Shown here: one piece after another, positions 31,201 through 40,525 of the stretch
How positions within the stretch are numbered: position 1 is the stretch's first letter
How the letters are laid out: every line of letters starts with the position of its first letter
From: Punica granatum
Lineage: Eukaryota > Streptophyta > Magnoliopsida > Myrtales > Lythraceae
Length of the DNA: 64,000 nucleotides
Assembly (NCBI RefSeq): GCF_007655135.1
Contig: NC_045134.1
Location: forward strand, 16,950,568 to 17,014,567
Direction: 5' to 3'
The notes under the pieces: generated by a model
What the model saw: the letters and a program-made list of their open reading frames with translations, nothing else
What the model was told of the DNA's origin: nothing
The model's database searches: none
Translations under genes and position numbers: made by a program

Positions 31201-33986
31201 AGGTCACGGTATACCACATGGAAATTTCTAATGGACACTTGGATGCTGTCAAGTATCTAACCAAGAGAGGAAAGATATATCAGCTGGCATTGCATAAACT
31301 ATGAAAAACACATCTTTGAAGTGCCGTGGCAAAATAAGTATGAAAAACAGAAAGTGAAGATAGAAAAGGGAACCCCATTACCTTTGCAGTAATATATGAT
31401 ATAAACGATTCCCCAGCCTGGTTATCTACAAAAATAGATCCTCATCATTGGCCTCTTATACTGTTCCAGAATAAGCAAAAAAACAGCTACTAGGAACATT
31501 AAGCATAACTCCATAAAGGAATCTCTGAGTAATAATTCCCACATATCAACTAAACTAAATTCCTAGAGCAACATATCAACATATTCAGGCTCCCTAAAAT
31601 TTTTAATGATGAGAAAGAGGCTCATGTAATCAACAGTTCCAAGATATAAAATGCTATAGCATTAAAATTGCCCATCAAACAAGTCTAACCCTTCATAATC
31701 CTATAGTAAATAAAAAGACACCAATAGTGACTATAAAAGAGATTCAAGGCGTGAATCAGCAGCATGTCTTTCCAAATGATCTCCATGAGGTAACCAAGAC
31801 CTCTCTCCATGTGTGAACAAGATCTCAAAGCTCCATTCTCACATCTAAGACAAAGAATAAACAATCCAAGAAAAGGAATAGAACATGGAACTTATTCCAA
31901 AAATCATGTCCCATAACATCACAGCTGTGCTTCAGTACAAGAGATAATTCGTAGGTTTTAAAGAAAAATGGAGATAAAAGTGTGTAGATTGTCAAAATGT
32001 TGCTACAGACTGAAAAATCAGTGTAAGTAGAATTCAGGTTGAAATTCAAGTGCAAGATAACCTTCCGATGCCAAGATTAGAGTTATGACCAAATCAAAAT
32101 TCACAGGACCTATACAAGGTGTGGCCACAAAGGTAAACCGGTAATCACATAGACATTTCACACCAGCAATTTTGAACCCAAAGTAATACTCCCTTCCACA
32201 GTTATTAGGCACCATCATTTCCTAGTGATGCCACTGTCACACAGGATTGTTCCCTTTTTTTTAGTACCTTTTTCTTTAGGGGAGGTTTTCTCAATGAAAT
32301 TAATACCATGCTGGTCACCAAAACCATTATAAAAGTAACAGAAGTTCAGTCTCTCCATTTAAAGGTAACAGATTTCAGGCTTAACTTTAGCATGAGAGCA
32401 CATTTGCCAAAGTCTACAAGCCCCAGTCCGTTTAGAAGTCAAACTCCCTCCAACAGTTATTGTCCACCACCATTTCCTAGCAATGAGACATCCTGAGGGG
32501 CGTGTGGCTAGTAGCTAGACTCAGCCTACTTCATCCAGAGTTGGTCACCAAAACCATTACATGAACAGACTATAGTCTCTCCATATAATATTAACTGTCT
32601 TCCGGCTTAACTTTAGTTAGAGAGCACCTTTGCCCAAGCCTGGTCCCAATGCACAAACCGTCACCTACACTCGGCATTTGCACTTCTTTCCTAATCTAAC
32701 TTTTAAAAGGATATTATCCACAAACTTTAAATATACAAGAAGCAATCCATTCTCCACTGTGCAGTGCCTAATTCAGTTTCCCAGCCCAAGAGAACAAACA
32801 TCCATAAACTCACAACACAAGAAACCTTGACCTCATCGCCACCAAGTGCAAGTTGTGTTGACTAAGCACACAATCTTGGAGAGCTAGAACCTTCATATTT
32901 GGAGTGGCATGATGACAATAAGAAACACAATCCAGCTTGATGAAAGCACTAAATTCCTTTCTAGTAAATTAAAAACTGAATAATCTACAGTGGTGCACAT
33001 GAAATAATCATGTATACTGGAAAAGGGGAATATCTGGAAATAGAAGTCGAGCAGCTCACCACACACACGCCTTGATAGCTTCGCTAGCTCTGCTGCTGCG
33101 AGCTTGGCCTTCTTGCTAGCAAATTCCCTTTGCTCCACTGCTGCCAACCTCCACTGAAACCATGTAGGCAATGAAATTACAAATATAATGCTTCACAGAT
33201 TGTCTTCACGTAAAAAGTCGTAAACTTGCACAGTTTTGCAAAACAAAATGAAAATTTTAAATATTGGTCTTAGCTAATAGGAACTCACAAGCTTCCTTAT
33301 CGCTATGTTCACTCACACCAGCCTTCAATCCACTCATAAAGATAATTCTTTCAACAAGAAATTAGATGGCAAGACAAAGGTATGCACGCAATTCTAAGCC
33401 CATCACATTTTCCACGAAGCGATTGCATCCAAGGTACTCCGAGGACGACACACTTTCACTCGTAAATTTAGACGGGACAAGGCAGATATTCAAGCGTTTT
33501 TCAGCCCAAGACAGTTTTCTGCTATATGATCGCCTTACTAATAAAACCAACACCGGAACAAGTTGACATTCTTGCCTTAAAGTTCACCAATCCCGGCAGA
33601 CAGATGCACACAAAACGCAGAATGAAGCATCACAAACTTCCGAAATCAAATTAAATTGCAAGAGATTCGGCTATTTCTCAGCCTGCCGGAACACGCACCT
33701 CTTCGTCATCCCTGGGGGAGGCGAGGACGAAGACGTCCTCGAGGATGATAATTATGGGGTCCCAACCGAGCTTCTTCCATGGGATTCTGATGCTGAGCCT
33801 GCCGACACGGCCTTCCTTGAGAGCAAAGGGCAGACGCAGGTAATCGAAGGCTTCGAGGATCAGCTCGACGTTCTCCAGCAGGACCTCCTCGTGCCAGAGT
33901 GTGATCTTCAGCTGATCCCTCTGTATGTCCTTAACGTACCGGCCGAGGTAGCCGAGTAGCAGCTGGCGGACCAGCCCTTCGAACAT
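89..33986 (-). CDS. SHBY: SHRUBBY-type VPS13 (chorein) lipid-transfer protein, 3' end outside window
   Basis: VPS13 proteins form long hydrophobic grooves that move lipids between organelle membranes. SHRUBBY is the shorter plant paralogue, linked to SHORT-ROOT/SCARECROW and root growth (family knowledge). I chained 44 in-frame exons with GT-AG borders (minus strand, 5' to 3'): 33986-33699, 33153-33060, 31425-31382, 31256-31176, 28803-28742, 27884-27695, 27294-27226, 27109-27030, 26939-26790, 26121-26058, 25154-25053, 24622-24437, 24179-24052, 23652-23502, 23090-23019, 22922-22821, 20244-20186, 19524-19422, 19219-19061, 18961-18845, 18569-18289, 15760-14232, 14014-12825, 12302-12174, 12099-11944, 11703-11095, 11012-10941, 10536-10075, 9968-9791, 9195-8481, 8189-8073, 6366-6093, 5951-5838, 5734-5651, 4963-4913, 4831-4655, 4559-4249, 3363-3031, 2937-2874, 1994-1848, 1704-1600, 1428-1318, 1214-1110, 158-89. 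They total 9,685 nt, about 3,228 codons, with no stop; the chain ends in the conserved GAEKHGLPGVLSG motif. The start MFEGLVRQLLLGYLG matches the SHRUBBY subgroup, not the longer VPS13 paralogues, which begin MLEGLV. The size also fits SHRUBBY (about 3,460 aa). The ortholog call is from remembered family sequence. Confidence 0.93.
197..361. repeat. ~100-bp tandem duplication in SHBY intron 43
   Basis: Two imperfect copies share the word ccctaacaatgttttgggag (at about 211 and 310) and the following ctgcattctctccc; the period is about 99 bp. It lies in the 951-bp intron between exon 43 (ends 1110) and exon 44 (starts 158). The rest of that intron shows nothing else that I recognise. Confidence 0.7.
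3485..3790. mobile_element. MITE-like insertion in SHBY intron 37
   Basis: The intron between exons 37 and 38 contains terminal inverted segments: ctccttaaaaggagcatttt followed by acgga on the left, and tccgtaaaagtgcactttta followed by aggagg on the right. Between them are direct repeats of caagaaac-like words and AT-rich DNA. I could not fix a target-site duplication, so the superfamily is open. Confidence 0.5.
6367..8072. other. SHBY intron 31, AT-rich, with 71-bp tandem duplication
   Basis: This 1.7-kb intron contains two adjacent copies, period 71 bp, at about 6630-6771. Each holds ttgcacagattcgtcttcat, then atatatag/c, then gtcttggacaggatc. The remainder (about 6780-8070) is AT-rich and I see no gene or recognisable transposon in it. 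Confidence 0.7.
8073..11703 (-). other. SHBY: SHBY exons 26-31: VAB / SHR-BD adaptor-binding region
   Basis: About residues 1863-2580. This is the VPS13 adaptor-binding region, called SHR-BD in plants after SHRUBBY. It begins around the Thr-Leu-Arg-Leu-Ala-Tyr-His segment in exon 26 and includes VVHNYLPEVVSLTIE in exon 28 and FVYVPFLLYNCLGFPLCLAD in exon 30; the last two are typical VAB repeat openings (valine/aromatic-rich, then N-x-hydrophobic-P). Exon 30 must stop at 8481, where donor GTCATT follows the Gln-Pro-Arg codon. Reading on through the intron gives a misleading hydrophobic tail. Exon 31 then supplies an Ile-Ser-Asn-Ala-Cys-Ser segment. SHORT-ROOT binding is family knowledge, not visible here. 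Confidence 0.8.
12825..15760 (-). other. SHBY: SHBY large central exons 22-23 (extended chorein groove)
   Basis: Exon 22 (15760-14232, 1,529 nt) and exon 23 (14014-12825, 1,190 nt) encode about residues 861-1767, over a quarter of the sequenced protein. They carry no catalytic motif. The sequence alternates charged turns with beta-strand-like hydrophobic segments, as expected for the repeating groove units of VPS13. Phases fit: exon 22 ends one base into a codon and exon 23 opens with the remaining two (acceptor CAG at 14017-14015). Exon 23 ends with a Leu-Val-Thr-Asp-Gly-Arg motif at donor GTAAGT and joins exon 24, which starts Trp-Thr-Cys-Asn-Gly-Pro; this junction matches the family. Confidence 0.85.
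15761..18288. other. SHBY intron 21 (2.5 kb), with AT-rich MITE-like segment 17830-18205
   Basis: No exon is needed here: exon 21 ends two bases into a codon and exon 22 supplies the last base (Arg). At 17830-18205 there is an AT-rich segment bounded by gtttggttttcgagtt on the left and gattcggaaaacaaac on the right, which are roughly inverted. Inside are a (TA)n/(TATG)n stretch at about 17921-17955 and repeated words such as aatttattattaaa. This looks like a MITE of the gtttggttt family seen again at 41930-42240. No TSD was resolved. Confidence 0.5.
20245..22820. other. SHBY intron 16 (2.6 kb) with long inverted ends
   Basis: Sequence near 20870-20935 (tttgccactaaagttcatgt, then ttggtatcactttagccact) is an imperfect inverted match to about 22345-22432 (ggtgtcatttgaccaccc on the complementary strand). 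This suggests a foldback, MULE-like element of about 1.57 kb filling most of the intron, though no TSD was found. Inside, a block of about 80 bp (ctatatgacattttagaagg and relatives) is duplicated at about 20997-21145. Confidence 0.4.
22165..22201. repeat. (GA)n microsatellite
   Basis: An uninterrupted (GA)18-type dinucleotide run lies in SHBY intron 16, probably inside the foldback segment. It is a likely length-polymorphic marker. Confidence 0.95.
26413..26777. repeat. Three-copy ~136-bp tandem repeat in SHBY intron 9
   Basis: Three consecutive units start with gagctcaycaacatagta at about 26413, 26549 and 26687. Each continues with agatgtc, then aagagccaagt, then catttcaraatgcctaa and aagaaacaat. 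It lies between exons 10 (starts 26121) and 9 (ends 26790), and the last unit almost touches the exon 9 donor at 26789. Confidence 0.85.
28958..29605 (-). mobile_element. Helitron-like insertion in SHBY intron 4 (minus orientation)
   Basis: On the minus strand the segment starts with a TCTATCTATATATATAAG-type 5' end (about 29605) and finishes near 28958 with a hairpin, CCCGTGC-AAA-GCACGGG (28978-28994 region), about 20 bp before a TAGT end. A TC 5' start with a GC-rich hairpin just inside a CTRR-like 3' end is the Helitron signature. The interior is AT-rich with no coding capacity, so it would be non-autonomous. The terminal CTAG is degenerate, so the exact ends are uncertain. Confidence 0.55.
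29640..30670. mobile_element. LTR-retrotransposon debris in SHBY intron 4
   Basis: Two polypurine tract-like sites precede TGTTA: gagggggagtgttaattctg at about 30134 and gcgggggagtgttagtg at about 30276. This is the usual junction between the 3' internal end and the LTR. Upstream (29760-30080) is non-coding DNA resembling an LTR tail. I see no gag or pol. The rest of the intron up to exon 4 (31176) shows nothing recognisable. Confidence 0.45.
32170..32770. repeat. ~230-bp degenerate tandem repeats in SHBY intron 2
   Basis: The words ggtcaccaaaaccatta (about 32312 and 32543), ggcttaactttag (about 32379 and 32608) and cagttatt followed by ccatcatttcctag (about 32198 and 32455) recur with a spacing of roughly 230-260 bp. 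This points to at least two partial copies of one unit. The flanking parts of the intron show no other feature. Confidence 0.65.
33699..33986 (-). other. SHBY: SHBY exon 1: chorein_N domain, start codon
   Basis: This exon encodes residues 1-96, the chorein N-terminal domain that caps the lipid groove and normally contacts the donor membrane. Visible hallmarks are GLVRQLLLGYLGRYVKD, then DQLKITLW and a NVELILEAFDYLRLP stretch, then a PWKKLGWDP motif and ILEDVFVLA. The donor is GTGCGT at 33698. An in-frame upstream ATG at 34031 would add 15 residues (Met-Asn-Phe-Gln, then Ala and Arg runs from a GCC/CGG-rich tract). I prefer the ATG at 33986 because the family starts exactly at MFEGL. The exon is GC-rich compared with the rest of the gene. 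Confidence 0.92.
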
Positions 33987-34255
33987 CTTGGCTCTCCGCC
34001 TCCGAGCCGCCGCCGCCGCCTGGAAGTTCACGACGATTCCGGCATAGCCGCGAGCGTAGAGGTGGGGAGGAGTGCAATGTAATGGAGTTTCAGATTCTCC
34101 TTCTGTTGGGAACGAAGCAGCTGAGGTTTAGCGCCCCGACAATGTGAGGAGAAAAACAGAAAATTGGGGAAAATACATTTTGCCCCCTGAACTTTGGGTT
34201 TCAGGAATATCTACCCAAAACAAATATTTGGAAAGTATTCCCCATGGCCATCGAC
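33987..34255 (-). promoter_or_regulatory. SHBY 5' leader and proximal promoter region (undefined)
   Basis: This stretch lies between the SHBY start codon and the right-hand hAT MITE. It contains the GCC/CGG-rich tract and the in-frame upstream ATG at 34031. I see no clear TATA box at a convincing distance, so the transcription start is not assigned. Confidence 0.3.
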
Positions 34256-34800
34256 TAAGGGTGTGCGGGTTCAGGTACTCTATTTTTTTTCACAATACGC
34301 GGACCATACCCTGTAAGGATCAGGTTCTAAGATTTTAGAACCGGATCCTACCATGTTGAGTCCTGGTACCAAAACTTAACTGGAACCTATATTATACCGC
34401 AGGTTTCAAGTAACATGTTAGAACCTGTAAATTTTTTTGTCTCGGCAAATAAAACCGAAAATGTCTCATTCATAATCAGTAATCACGCAAAATAGAATGT
34501 CGACATAGATTTAGATTTTTTTTAAAAAAACTAGTAACTATATTTTTTATATATATAAGAATATATGAATATAATTAAATATATATAATGTGAGAAATTA
34601 TTATCTGGGTCCGAGTATCGGTTTCGGTTCTGGTTCTAGGTATCCTATATGCAAGAACCGAAATCAAAGTAGATTTTCATCGATTCTTTATTTTTAATAC
34701 TCAGACCCTGCCCTATTTTCAATACGAGTTACCCGAATCTTACCCTAACGAATAGGTTCCGACCGATTCTGGATATACCTGCTATCTATGCACAACCCTA
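34256..34800. mobile_element. hAT-type MITE with exact 8-bp TSD upstream of SHBY
   Basis: The element opens taagggtgtgcgggttc and closes ctatgcacaaccctа-type on the plus strand (complement TAGGGTTGTGCATAG), the classic hAT terminus TAGGGnTGTGCA. It is flanked by a perfect direct repeat, ccatcgac, at 34248-34255 and 34801-34808; 8 bp is the hAT TSD length. At 545 bp it has no transposase ORF. Inside are complementary ggttc/gaacc-rich segments. It ends 270 bp upstream of the SHBY start codon. Confidence 0.88.
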
Positions 34801-34808
34801 CCATCGAC

Positions 34809-36192
34809 TATAGCGTGGGATATTATATCCCTTCCCTTAATATTTTGTGTCAAAATGGACAAAGAAAACACACCTGCAGTACTCACAAACACCATAATAA
34901 AAACTAGATCGTATACTAGTGCTACGTGCGATTGATATAATTCACATAGGCAAAAGAATTAAAATGATAAAATATAATATAGTTGAAGACTCGCGCATTG
35001 TATGGACAAAAGTTAAATAATTATTAGTTGCAAACTAATATGCTGGAATATTTATACATGTTATATTGAAACAAATCATTCGTATCAAAAACATATATAT
35101 AAATTAGTTGAAGACCCGCAGTTGCGCAGGCATAAATTAAATAACTTTTAGTTATAACTAATATAATCTACTCAAATATTTATACATGGAATATAATATT
35201 GCAACAAATCACCCATCTCAAATACAAATGAATTATTTTGACAAAATAATTAAGTGTGTCCGACAACATATAGAATAAACATGTATAAGTAAAATAGAAT
35301 AATCTCTAACGATTATGAACCAAAGATCGAACTAAAATTCTAGAAAAAACAAAAGAGGAGAAATATGCATAGATATATGAGCGAAGAGGAAGAAAAATTT
35401 ATCGTGTGTGAACATGAATGAAACTAAAAAAATGTTGGTGATGTTAAAAATTTGATGATTGTTGCTAATATAAGAATGTTATATGCCAATTAAGATATTA
35501 ATAATTTCATTTATTTAATAATTTCACAAGATTTATCAATTTTCAATGAAAGTGTGATTTTTAAAGTAAATATGTCAAATATAAAAGTAGAAAATATTAT
35601 TTCATCTATGTCCATTCATTTCTTTCTAAAGAATACTAAATATATGATTTCTTTCTGAAACAGAAGGGTAGTATATACATGCAAAAAAAAAAAGAGAGAA
35701 ACATGGATATACTCTCAAATCAAAATGAAGTCGTTGAATGTATTAATATAAACAATACTAGTCGTCCCACTCGCGTGTTGCGAGAGATTATTATTCATGA
35801 AAAAATAATATATATTGATATATAATTAGGCCTTTAAAAATATAAATTACTTTATGATCGTAAAATTAAGTTTTCGGTAATTTTCAAATTGACGATAAAA
35901 TGAAATTAATATAATTAGTTTAAATCAAAATTAAGTACTTTATTTACATAAATAAGTACTTTATTAACTCAAAAAAGAATCATTTGTATAATTTATTAAT
36001 AATATTAACATAATCAAATTAATCACAATTAAGGTAATTAGTTTATATTGCAATATAAATTTAAATCGGCAAAAGTGAAATGTACATGTTAAGAGTTATA
36101 GGGGTTAACCTTGATTTGCTACAAGAAGTATGGACCAATTTAAGCTTAGCCCTTTTAATTTCGATTTGCATAATTATGAAAAAATAGTTTTA
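34809..36192. other. AT-rich spacer with Helitron-like 3' hairpins and a ~125-bp tandem duplication
   Basis: There is no credible ORF. Two related units (about 34978-35100 and 35103-35220) share ttgaagac, then cgc, then aaattaaataa, tatttatacatg and aaatca. At 35758-35790 (minus sense) a hairpin of the form CTCGC-AACAC-GCGAG is followed by a CTAG|T end, resembling a Helitron 3' terminus. The matching 5' end was not located. Confidence 0.5.
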
Positions 36193-36202
36193 CATAAATA
36201 AG

Positions 36203-37620
36203 TGGAAAATGACACTAGCGGTCCTATAAGTTTGCCATTTTTTGACATCGAGTCCTAAATATTTCACTTCGGAAAAACAAGTCCTAAAACATTTGTAAAA
36301 GTGTCGGCGGTGGTCCTATCCGTCACAGCCGTTAACGAAAGTGCCAGCAAGGATAACGGCGGGTCCAGGTGGCCATTAAGTTCTGACGTGGCACGAATGG
36401 CTCAACTGCACCCGAGAAGACGGCTCGAATTTTGAAGACTCAACTAACCGCATCACCCTCGGGAGCAGCTGCAGGGAAGCTCCGAATCAAAGGAAAGCAG
36501 GAATAGATGGAAATAGTAGAGAAGTAATGGGGGGATAGCTTAGCTTATAGTAGGATGACGAGGGGAGGCAGAGGGACAGCAGAAAGAGCATGGAGAAGTA
36601 GGTGACGAGATGGGAGTGTACGGTCTTGGATTCCGCCATTTCCGTGGGCGCTGAAGCTCTCCCATGGTCTTGAATTTCGCCATTAGGGTTTTCAGAATTT
36701 GGATATTTCAGAATTTGGTTGGGAATTGGATTAGGGATTTGCAGGGGCGGCGCTTGAGAAACAAATCGTTCTTTTAAAAGCAATCAACGTTAAATTACCC
36801 GAAGAGAAACGATAAAAGCAGCTCAAGAACTCAAAGTGGCCGAACAAGAATGGAATATTCAACTAATCAATATTGTCAATTCTTCAATTAGGATCAAATC
36901 AGACATATGGGCAAACAAAATTTAGCATCTTTCTTCAGCCAAACTTTCAAAAGCATCGCGAACAAGTGTAAAGGTTGACGAAAGAAATGAAGCAAACCCA
37001 GATCCGACAGGGAGGAGACGAGATCGAACCTGACAGAATTGGGCCGGTCCGATTACATGTGGGGAAGGAGAAGACGAAGAAGAGGAAGGAAAGACAGAGA
37101 ATTTCTTCAAGATCTGACAGTGAATTCGATTCAATGCCAGCACCCACCCATCCACCCGCATTGGGGTGTTCGAGGTGCTACACCCTGATCGGGCTCAGGC
37201 GGGGCTACTCGAGGTGCTAGGGTGCCCATGATCGGCGGTTTGCAGGGGCGGCGCTAGGTTGTGTGGAGGAGAGGAGTCATGCTAGGGTTTCGGGCATGGG
37301 GAAGGAGTCGGGTGAAGAATGAGACATCCGGACCCGAACCAACCCGATTCTAAGAGAGAGCGGGATCGTGAAATTCAAGCCCAGTCTTCAAAATTTGGAT
37401 CGTCCTCTCGGGTGCAGTCGGGCCATTCGTCCCACATCAACACTTAACGGCCACCTGGACAAGCCGTTATCCTTGCTGGCACTTCCGTTAACGGCGGTGA
37501 CAGATAGGACTACCGCTAACACTTTTACAAACGTTTTAGGACTTGTTTTTCCGAAGTGAAACATTTAGGACTCGATATCAAAAAATGGCAAACTTATAAG
37601 ACCACTAGTGTCATTTTCCC
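36203..37620. mobile_element. Long-TIR Mutator-like element (MULE), 1,418 bp, 10-bp TSD
   Basis: The element starts tggaaaatgacactagcggt and ends with its inverse (complement gggaaaatgacactagtggt). Inverted arms of about 240 bp match from the ends to around 36435 and 37365. It is flanked by a perfect 10-bp direct repeat, cataaataag, at 36193-36202 and 37621-37630. A long TIR with a 9-11 bp TSD is diagnostic for MULEs. No transposase is visible. The 930-bp GC-richer interior has only short ORFs (for example minus 36487-36783 and 36922-37161) that I do not recognise. It could be captured host DNA (Pack-MULE-like), but nothing proves that. Confidence 0.9.
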
Positions 37621-38094
37621 CATAAATAAGTAATGATTTTATCAAAAGCATGAAAAAATAGTTTCACGTAAATAAGTACTTTACAAAAGTAATCAACTAT
37701 TTTTAGAAGTAATAAGCATAAGATATTGTCCGCTCTTTGCTCAATATGTCATTGATGCTACTGGAGCTTCAATTAACACGGCCTAGTTAAAGAACATTTA
37801 ATTAATCTACTTCTATTAATTATATATATATATATATATATATATTAAATAATTCGGACTACTCTCATAAAAGTCTTTTGTTCGTGCAATGATCTGCCAC
37901 ATAAGCATTGACCATCTCTCATTAAATACATTATTGCTTCTTTTTAATCATCTTTGACTATCTTCTTCCATGCAGGTGAAGCAATGCAATAAAGAGCTAA
38001 GGGCTTGATACATGACATCATCTTATTAATCTTGGGATGACACATGGCACAAACTTGTTAACATACTTTTTCTGTTTCGCTATCATATATTATA

Positions 38095-38957
38095 GGGAAA
38101 AAGACAAAAACCCTCATTGTGATTTTGGATTGGGACAAATCGCACATTATTCTTTTGTTTGGGACAATTAGCCCCATGTGCTTTGCTCCGTTAAACATAG
38201 AGGTTATGGCGTTAATTTTTTTTTTCATTTTTAGTCTTCAATCTATAGCATTTTATGCTGCATTTGGTTTCAAAATAGGATTTTAAAATCAGATTTTGAT
38301 TTTGAAAAAGAGTGGTATAAATGGGGGCCACCATTTGACTTTGTATGAATTATTTTATTTTGTTGTGAAAAAAAAGTGATATAAAAGGGCCCCTTCTTTG
38401 ACTTTGTATGAGTTATTTTGTTTTGTTGCGGGTAGAATTAGGTTAAAGTTGTGATTTTGAAATCACATTTGCAAATCAAATAAGCCATATCATTTTGGTC
38501 CTAAATCTTTTTATTTTATCATTCTTATCCTCAACTTTCCATTTTATTTCATTTTAGTCCTATAACGAAATATCGAAGTTGGAGGGGATTGGGGCCCCCA
38601 ATCAGCGACCCCGAGCAATCAACTGAGGTTGTTGGCGTCCTCTGTGGGTGCTGACGCCCTCGGTGAAGGGTTCGGGGTCGCCGATTGGCAGCCCCAACCC
38701 CCTCCCCCTTTGATTTTTCGTTATAGGATTAAAATGAAACAAAATGAAAAGTTGAGGATATGAATGATAAAAGAAAAAGATTTATGACCAAAATGATTAA
38801 AAGGCTAAAGATTGAGGACTAAAAATGAAAAAAAATTAACGACGTAACCTCCTATGTCTAACAGAGCAAACCACATATGGCTAATTGTCCCAAACAAAAG
38901 AACATGGTGCAATTTGTCCCGACCTCAAACCACAAGAGGAGTTTTTATCTTTTACCC
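38095..38957. mobile_element. Foldback MULE family A, copy 1, 863 bp, 9-bp TSD
   Basis: The termini are gggaaaaagacaaaaaccct and the inverse gtttttatcttttaccc, flanked by a perfect 9-bp repeat, tatattata, at 38086-38094 and 38958-38966. Almost the whole element is two inverted arms around a short GC-rich centre at about 38580-38700 that also holds inverted ggggtcgc-like words. The left arm is interrupted by a secondary insertion at about 38256-38488. No ORF is present. Its relative lies at 48362-48750. Confidence 0.88.
38256..38488. mobile_element. Secondary insertion nested in the left arm of foldback copy 1
   Basis: The right arm, read in complement, runs straight from agccttttaat into cattttggtc. 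In the left arm the same two sequences are separated by about 233 bp starting near gctgcatttggtttcaaaat and ending near gcaaatcaaataagcc. These ends are roughly inverted, so it looks like a MITE. The inside carries a near-duplicated word, tttgactttgtatgartta. Its TSD is unclear, possibly TA or TAT. Confidence 0.6.
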
Positions 38958-39109
38958 TATATTATATAGAGATTATAATATAGAGAAATTATAAATGAAC
39001 CTCAATTATATATATATATATATATATAGGTGGAGTATGTCTCGTATTCATATGACAATTGAAGACTCGGAAGCGGTAAGAGATCGAACGAGACGGAAGT
39101 GGCGAGATT

Positions 39110-39655
39110 TCAGATTTTGCTTAAGATTATATTTCATTTTGTAGGGATCTTTTAGTTATATCTCTTAAATCTTAAAATAGGTAAATTATCTTTTAGAAAT
39201 ATTAGAGATAATTCTAGAATATCTTTAGAATATCTTAAAGGAGGAATATCCTAATATTATATTAGGATATCTTTGACATATTGGGAAGGTATTGTAACTA
39301 TTTAAATGGGAGAGGGTCTTGTATCAAAATAACACAATGTGTAGAATCACAAGTAATCTTCTTGAGAATTCTCGAGTTTACTTTCTTGGAGTTTCTAAGG
39401 TTTGTAGAGTGAGAAAGTGGTGAGAATTAAGGGAATTGTGAAGTTATTTTCGGGTTGGGTCTTGTAACGAGTGCTAAGAAGCACGAATTTCATCTCGAGG
39501 TTGTAATCTCTAGTTTATCGATCTATTGGAATCTCCATACTTTATCCATGGATGTTTACCTCGCCTTGAGGGTTTTACCAAGCATATTCCGGTATTATTT
39601 ATTCTCTCTTCTTAGGTTAAATTCCTCGAATCGACACGCTTTCCTAATAAATTAG
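39110..39655 (+). mobile_element. Probable 5' LTR of a decayed Ty1/copia element
   Basis: This AT-rich, promoter-like segment ends at a primer-binding-site-like stretch, tagtatcagaatgag (from 39654), a variant of the TGGTATCAGAGC initiator-Met-tRNA site. A gag reading frame follows about 30 bp later. The left border is approximate. I found no matching 3' LTR in the window. Confidence 0.5.
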
Positions 39656-39685
39656 TATCAGAATGAGGTTTGGAAGCAGGTGAAG

Positions 39686-40525
39686 ATGTCAGGAGTAAAG
39701 TAATAGGTGGTGAAGTTCAACGGGACAAACAATTTTAGGCTATGGAAGTTCAAGATGAAGGTTTTGCTAGTGCAACACGGCCTTGAGGGAGAATTGGAAA
39801 AAGAGAAGAAGCGGCTTGCGACTCTGACACTAGAGGAGAATAAGACAGTGATATCGAAGGCTTTGAGTGACATCCAATTGAGCATGTCGAATAAAGTTCT
39901 ACGAGAGTTACCCGATCAGGGCTCGGCTTTGAAAGTGTGGGAAAAGTTGGAATTTCTATATTAGCAGAAATCATTGACGAACAAGTTGTATTTGAAGCAG
40001 CGGTTGTACCGATTAAAGATAAGTCAAGGGACCTCCGTAGGTGATTAAATGGACCTCTTTAATCAAATCCTGATGGATCTCGCAAACGTGAGAGTCAAGG
40101 TTGGAGATGAGGATCAGGCTCTATTATTGTTGTGTTCTCTTCCGGAGTTGCATGGGAGTTTAATGGATACCATGCTATATAGTAGGACAAGCATCTCCTT
40201 AGAGGACGTCAGGATGGCATTAAACTCGAATGAGTTGCAAAAGAGGTGATGGAGTACCATGGAGGCAAAGGTGAAGGCCTAGTAGCGAGGGGTAGATCGA
40301 GCAAGAAGGGATCTCTTGGCATGAGTGAGTCGGTGGGTAGAAAGTTGATTTGTTAGAATTGAAATGAGGAAAGCCATCTCAAGAGAAATTGTCCAAGGCA
40401 AAAAGGCAAGCAAGGCAATCTCTCGGGGAATGTGGTAGTAACGAAAGAATGCTACGGGGAAGGAGATATTCTAATAGCAATAGATGACGGGAATGCAAGT
40501 GCCAAGATTCTCACTATATCAGGCA
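39686..40525 (+). pseudogene. Ty1/copia gag remnant with stops
   Basis: The translation from about 39704 gives a copia gag signature: VKFNGTNNFRLWKFKMKVLL, then a Leu-Thr-Asn-Lys-Leu-Tyr segment, then a Leu-Leu-Cys-Ser-Leu-Pro segment and an SLEDVRMALNSNEL stretch (UBN2-type gag). Stops interrupt it right after the start (39701), at 39961 and 40046. In the zinc-knuckle region (about 40348-40390) the CX2CX4HX4C pattern is broken because the second Cys position is a TGA. A further short in-frame tail runs to about 40525, where another LTR interrupts it. It is non-functional. Confidence 0.8.
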
